Shown here in pieces: positions 60,656 to 64,000 of a DNA stretch of 64,000 nt. This DNA is from CAXWPM01 sp965206125. Lineage in GTDB: Bacteria; Acidobacteriota; Terriglobia; 20CM-2-55-15. The stretch spans positions 248,001-312,000 of the forward strand of contig CBDBIN010000043.1 in the NCBI GenBank assembly GCA_965206125.1. The letters run 5' to 3'. The notes beneath the pieces are model-generated. The model did not search any database. It was given only the letters and a program-made list of their open reading frames with translations, and was not told the DNA's origin. The first letter of the stretch is position 1, and every line of letters begins with the position of its first letter. The translations under genes were made by a program, and so were the position numbers.

Positions 60656-60685
60656 ATCATAAATTCATCGCGACATATTGTTCAA
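60656..60685 (-). promoter_or_regulatory. Promoter of the small protein-DUF4159-mocA operon
   Basis: On the minus strand TTGAAC (60680-60685) and TATGAT (60656-60661) are separated by 18 bases, a good sigma-70 type match. Transcription would start about six bases before the ATG at 60643, with no ribosome site. Confidence 0.55.
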
Positions 60686-60710
60686 TCATGAAAGCCGCAC
60701 GCCACCGCCC

Positions 60711-61193
60711 ATGAGTCGCAGGAAACCACCAGCATTCGAGACCCGAATCCGAATGGCCACACCGCGCGATCTGGAAACCCTCGTCGCTATCGACCATGAA
60801 TGCTTTCCCGCAGGTGTTTCCTATGACGAATGGGAACTGGGCTATTTCATGTCGCTTCCCGGCGCGCTAACTCTGGTGGCAGAGATAGACGAGGAGACTT
60901 TCGCGTTTCTCGTGATGGACGTTCGAAACCGCCGAAAAATCGCGACGCTCGTGACGCTCGACGTCCGGGTATCGAAGCGACGAGCGGGGATCGGGTCGGC
61001 CCTGTTGGACCGTTCCGAGACGCTACTCCGGGGAAACGGCGTCGCGAGCTATCTGCTTCAGATCGATACCGAAAACGCGTCCGCGCTGAGCTTCTACACT
61101 TATCACGGGTTCAGGATCGTCGACACTCTGCCCGACTATTATGCGAACGGCGCCGACGCGTATTTGATGGAAAAGAGCCTGGAAAACATCTGA
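60711..61193 (+). CDS. RimI-like GNAT acetyltransferase
   Basis: A 160-residue protein from ATG 60711; a TTG at 60678 is a longer option. IRMATPRDLETLVAIDHECF opens the fold, DVRVSKRRAGIGSALLDRSE is the acetyl-CoA loop (R/Q-x-x-G-x-G/A), and NASALSFYTYHGFRIVDTLP the C-terminal motif. It acetylates a protein N terminus (RimI-like) or a small amine. It is divergent from the DUF4159 operon. Confidence 0.85.
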   Translation: MSRRKPPAFETRIRMATPRDLETLVAIDHECFPAGVSYDEWELGYFMSLPGALTLVAEIDEETFAFLVMDVRNRRKIATLVTLDVRVSKRRAGIGSALLDRSETLLRGNGVASYLLQIDTENASALSFYTYHGFRIVDTLPDYYANGADAYLMEKSLENI

Positions 61194-61280
61194 AATGTCG
61201 AGTGTCCGAAAATTCAGTGAACAACGGGCCCTGCTACGAGCGACCGCCATTTATTTGCAGATTACCTATCGAAGAATCCA

Positions 61281-61321
61281 CACCGGAGATTCGACGTTCA
61301 AGATTCGAGATTGAGAATCGG
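61281..61321. repeat. GAGATTCGACGTTCAAGATT repeat
   Basis: GGAGATTCGACGTTCAAGAT, TCGAGATTGAGAATCGGG. Like the text at 6676-6787 and 47073-47095; it lies between convergent genes. Confidence 0.35.
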
Positions 61322-61328
61322 GAAGACC

Positions 61329-61811
61329 CTATGGAGAAAAAAGCGGTTTGAGCTTCTCGTATGTCGCCCTGATGTCCTCGGGCAGAAGACGGGTTTCCCC
61401 CGTGACCGTCATGAAGTTCGTATCCCCACACCAGCGCGGGACGACATGGTAGTGGATGTGGTCGCGAACACCCGCGCCGGCACACTTGCCGAGGTTCATC
61501 CCGAGGTTGAATCCTTCGGGTCGGTAGACCTCCTCAAGAACCTCTACCGCTCGCCGGGAAAACCCGGTCATTTCGTCCAGCGTTTCTCGGTCGACACCGG
61601 TCAGGGTGCCGACATGGGCAAACGGCGTCACCATCAGATGCCCAGAGGTGTACGGAAACAGATTCAGGATGATGAACGAGCGTTCGCCGCGATGCAGAAT
61701 GAGCTTGCCGGCATCCTGGGTGGTCTCGTCCCCGACACAGAACACGCACGATTCCTGCTCCGCGGCGGCGGACACGTACTCATACCGCCACGGACTCCAC
61801 AGGAAATCCAT
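61329..61811 (-). CDS. HIT-family hydrolase (Ap4A phosphorylase/hydrolase-like)
   Basis: A 160-residue protein. CVFC (22-25) and the triad DHIHYHVVPRW (His118, His120, His122) with a metal-binding CxxC typical of the bacterial Ap4A branch. MDFLWSPWRYEYV is the conserved start of the branch. It hydrolyses diadenosine polyphosphates or nucleotidyl adducts. Confidence 0.9.
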   Translation of the reverse strand: MDFLWSPWRYEYVSAAAEQESCVFCVGDETTQDAGKLILHRGERSFIILNLFPYTSGHLMVTPFAHVGTLTGVDRETLDEMTGFSRRAVEVLEEVYRPEGFNLGMNLGKCAGAGVRDHIHYHVVPRWCGDTNFMTVTGETRLLPEDIRATYEKLKPLFSP

Positions 61812-61821
61812 CAGACGGGAA

Positions 61822-62139
61822 TCACTGGCTGATCGGCGGTACCGGCGCTCCGAGCAGTGTGGGTTTCTGATTGATTAGGTCCTTGAGTTCCTTGCTCGGC
61901 TTGAAATAGGGCACCCGCTTCGCCGGAACTTCGACCTTCTCACCTGTCTTCGGATTGCGCCCCACGCGCGCATTGCGTTGTCGGACCCGAAAGCTGCCGA
62001 AACCGCGCACTTCGAGCTTGTCCCCGGCCTTCAGAGCCTTGATAACGCTCTCGAACAGGGTGTCCACAATGACCTCTGAGTCCTTGCGCGTCAACTGGGT
62101 CACTCGGGCTACCTCTTCAACCAGGTCTGCCTTCGTCAT
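61822..62139 (-). CDS. HU/IHF-family DNA-binding protein
   Basis: A 105-residue protein. MTKADLVEEVARVTQLTRKD, DKLEVRGFGSFRVRQRNARV and GRNPKTGEKVEVPAKRVPYF (DNA arms) define the family. KAGDKLEV-type arrangement and the C-terminal tail of about 15 residues favour IHF-beta-like over HU, but this is not certain. It lies near rpsA, which in many bacteria also neighbours ihfB. Confidence 0.9.
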   Translation of the reverse strand: MTKADLVEEVARVTQLTRKDSEVIVDTLFESVIKALKAGDKLEVRGFGSFRVRQRNARVGRNPKTGEKVEVPAKRVPYFKPSKELKDLINQKPTLLGAPVPPISQ

Positions 62140-62227
62140 TACCCTTCAACTCCTTAAGCTGGCCCTGCCTTCCGGGCACTAAAGTCGATCTTGAGCGTGG
62201 GTCGATGATCGGCCTCACGCCTTCATG

Positions 62228-63124
62228 CTATTTCCACAGATACTGAAACCGAATCTGCGATCCTGCACCCTGGCCGCGCGGGGGAAGAAATCGCGATATA
62301 TCCCCCGTGAACACGTCCAGTAAAGTCACCGGTTCGCGTCGGAGTTCGAGCAAACGAGGGGTTCCGGAAAAGCCTGCCAGCTCGGCGGTCAAGTCGACCG
62401 CATCCTGAAGGTTACCGATCTCGTCGATCATCTTGAGTTCTTTCGCTTCCCTTCCTGTGAAGACCCGTCCATCGGCGAACTGCCTCACTTCCTCAATGTC
62501 GAGGTTGCGGCCCGACGCGACCGCCTCCACGAACTGCACGTACATATCGTTGATGAGCCCCTGGAAGTACTCTCGCTCAGCGGTGGTCAACTCTCGCGTC
62601 GGGCTCCCGGTGTCTTTGAACTCACCGCTTTTGAAGACGATACTGCTCAGCTTCGCCCATTCGAAGAGTTCGCTGTAGTTCAGCCACTCTGCGATCACAC
62701 CGATGCTGCCGACCACCGTTCCCGGATTCGCAATGATCTGGTCCGCGGCGCAGGCGATGTAGTAAGCGCCCGAAGCTCCCACCGAAGACAGGTAAGCGAC
62801 AACGACCTTGCCTTTCTCTTCCCGAAGCCTTCGCACCTCGGCGTACAACTCCTGAGACACCGCAACGTCCCCGCCGGGGGAGTTGATGTTGAGCAGGATT
62901 CCCCGAACCGAATCTGTATTCTCGTACCGCTTGAGCTGTTCCAGCAGGGATCGGGAATCCAGCAGCGTACCCTCGACCTCGATGACCTGAAGGCGGTCGC
63001 CGAAAGCGAACTCCCCGCCCGCATCCCCTCGCCCCAGGGTCACCACCAATGCAACCAGCGTGACCATGAAAAGCGCAAAGGCTCCCCCACCGAGGAGGAG
63101 CCAGATGAGCGTACGGTTGCGCAT
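62228..63124 (-). CDS. sppA: Signal peptide peptidase SppA
   Basis: A 298-residue single-pass membrane protease (anchor about 6-30). NINSPGGDVAVSQELYAEVR, YLSSVGASGAYYIACAADQI with nucleophile Ser118, and KSGEFKDTGSPTRELT with base Lys170. Length fits the short SppA form. It starts 5 bases after the rpsA stop and digests signal peptides left in the membrane. Confidence 0.92.
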   Translation of the reverse strand: MRNRTLIWLLLGGGAFALFMVTLVALVVTLGRGDAGGEFAFGDRLQVIEVEGTLLDSRSLLEQLKRYENTDSVRGILLNINSPGGDVAVSQELYAEVRRLREEKGKVVVAYLSSVGASGAYYIACAADQIIANPGTVVGSIGVIAEWLNYSELFEWAKLSSIVFKSGEFKDTGSPTRELTTAEREYFQGLINDMYVQFVEAVASGRNLDIEEVRQFADGRVFTGREAKELKMIDEIGNLQDAVDLTAELAGFSGTPRLLELRREPVTLLDVFTGDISRFLPPRGQGAGSQIRFQYLWK

Positions 63125-63129
63125 GACAG

Positions 63130-64000
63130 TCAGCTGTTGTTCGCATCCTTGGCGTGGAACAGGTCAGCCAGCGTAGCGCTACCATCGCCACCCGAACGGT
63201 ATTCTTCCATCTCCTGCCGCTCGGTGTCTTCGGAAAGCGCCCTCCAGCTCAGGCCGATCTTGCGCTCAGCGGGACTCAGCTTGATGATCCGAAGCTCAAC
63301 CGCATCGCCGACCTTGAACCGCGCTTCGGCATTGTCCTGATCGACCTCATCGAGCTCGGATACATGGCACAGCCCCTCGATACCCTCACTCAGTTCAACG
63401 AACACACCGAACGGAGCGTGGCGTACCACCTGACCCTGGACGTTGTCGCCGACACGGTATGTGTCGAAGAACTGGTCCCATGAGTCGGGCTGCAGCTGAC
63501 GGACTCCCAGAGAGAGTCGGTGACTGTCGACGTCGATGTTCAAAATCACGGCGTCGACCTGGTCACCCTTCTTCAGGATCTCCGACGGATGCTTAATTCG
63601 TTCCTGCGAGATGTCCGAAACGTGAACGAGCCCGTCAATCCCCTCCTCGACTTCGATGAAAGCTCCAAAATCGGTCAGGTTGCGGACGCGACCGCTGATG
63701 ACCGATCCGATCGCGTATCTTTCGGCGAGCGTCGACCAGGGATCGGGCTCAGTCTGCTTGAGGCCCAGCGAAATCCTGCGACTCTCACCGTCCAGGTTGA
63801 GGACCAGGGCTTCGACAGTCTGTCCGATCTCCAGGACTTTCGACGGGTGTTTGACTCGTTTGCTCCAGGACATTTCCGAAACATGGATCAAACCTTCGAC
63901 GCCAGTCTCGAGTTCAATAAAGGCCCCGTAGTCGGTGATGTTGACGACGCGGCCGTCGACTCGCGATCCGATAGGATAGCGGTCGGCAACGAGACTCCAC
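63130..64000 (-). CDS. rpsA: Ribosomal protein S1, C-terminal part (5' end outside the window)
   Basis: About 290 residues with repeated S1 domains: GRVVNITDYGAFIELETGVE, GRVRNLTDFGAFIEVEEGID and GQVVRHAPFGVFVELSEGIE, each followed by GL(I/V/C)HVSE(M/L/I) and spaced by 80-90 residues. The C-terminal tail is polar and reads GDGSATLADLFHAKD. It recruits mRNA to the 30S subunit. The stop is 5 bases before sppA. Confidence 0.93.
   Translation of the reverse strand, partial: WSLVADRYPIGSRVDGRVVNITDYGAFIELETGVEGLIHVSEMSWSKRVKHPSKVLEIGQTVEALVLNLDGESRRISLGLKQTEPDPWSTLAERYAIGSVISGRVRNLTDFGAFIEVEEGIDGLVHVSDISQERIKHPSEILKKGDQVDAVILNIDVDSHRLSLGVRQLQPDSWDQFFDTYRVGDNVQGQVVRHAPFGVFVELSEGIEGLCHVSELDEVDQDNAEARFKVGDAVELRIIKLSPAERKIGLSWRALSEDTERQEMEEYRSGGDGSATLADLFHAKDANNS

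Noticed and set aside
1..64000. tRNA, rRNA, tmRNA, RNase P or riboswitch genes
   Set aside because: I looked for characteristic conserved stretches in the intergenic gaps and saw none; short divergent RNAs cannot be excluded without a covariance search.

Overview
The window looks like a chromosome segment of a GC-rich, Gram-negative, non-photosynthetic bacterium. HflKC, OmpA-like and Omp85-like proteins, two PilT-type ATPases, a c-type haem lipoprotein and Tlc-like transport indicate a diderm. Two DUF4159 proteins, a CehA-type metallohydrolase, an AceE-like E1 enzyme, a kinase/PLP-lyase fusion and many short intergenic palindromic repeats are together reminiscent of Acidobacteriota (Vicinamibacteria-like). 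That placement is an inference from gene content; no rRNA is present to confirm it. I see no tRNA, rRNA, CRISPR array, prophage or complete insertion sequence.

Layout. 1-842: start of a Tlc/NTT-like transporter (leaves the window). 1085-6658: three-gene operon of an AceE-like thiamine enzyme, an unknown protein and a fused APH-like kinase/class III PLP phospho-lyase. 6909-9057: small membrane protein and hflKC. 9267-12559: CehA/TolB metallohydrolase and polysaccharide deacetylase. 12655-16442: membrane protein, CBS-pair protein, anchored methyltransferase, CPXCG protein and OmpA-family protein. 16444-20350: hcrCAB-like 4-hydroxybenzoyl-CoA reductase (molybdenum, FeS, FAD), with a frameshift in hcrA. 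20555-25691: DUF4159 protein, MBL-fold/rhodanese protein, two YdbS/YdbT-type PH-domain proteins and an unknown protein. 25703-26792: 1.1 kb gene-free block of nested repeats bounded by inverted ends. 26803-32424: leftward run fbaB, xseA (two frameshifts), AMP-binding acyl-CoA synthetase, panE-like, ttcA-like. 32674-37570: Omp85-like protein, DUF4390, NtrY-like kinase and NtrC-like regulator (one frameshift). 37709-41099: alpha/beta hydrolase, ndk, sucD, sucC. 41313-41920: CopG/PIN toxin-antitoxin pair. 42275-48279: pyk, TPR protein, ino1, second TPR protein. 48280-48724: repeats and a terminator. 48725-52982: dihaem lipoprotein, crotonase plus ferritin-like di-iron protein, TraR/DksA-type zinc-finger protein, thioredoxin-fold protein. 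53155-55927: two PilT-type ATPases and a degenerate receiver protein. 56061-61193: small proteins, gamma-glutamyltransferase, MocA-like nucleotidyltransferase, second DUF4159 protein, GNAT enzyme. 61329-64000: HIT protein, HU/IHF protein, SppA and rpsA (5' end outside).

How genes fit together. The hcr genes encode a reductive aromatic-CoA enzyme needing a molybdenum cofactor; a MocA-like gene that could serve such cofactors lies 39 kb away. The acyl-CoA synthetase, crotonase and di-iron protein add CoA-thioester chemistry. The 1-7 kb operon is the best candidate for an uncharacterised pathway: phosphorylation of an amino alcohol, PLP-dependent loss of phosphate and ammonia to an aldehyde, and a thiamine enzyme that may use the product.

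Three genes (hcrA, xseA, ntrC-like) carry four single-base frameshifts in otherwise intact family members. Sequencing or assembly indels are the simplest explanation; real decay cannot be excluded from one sequence.
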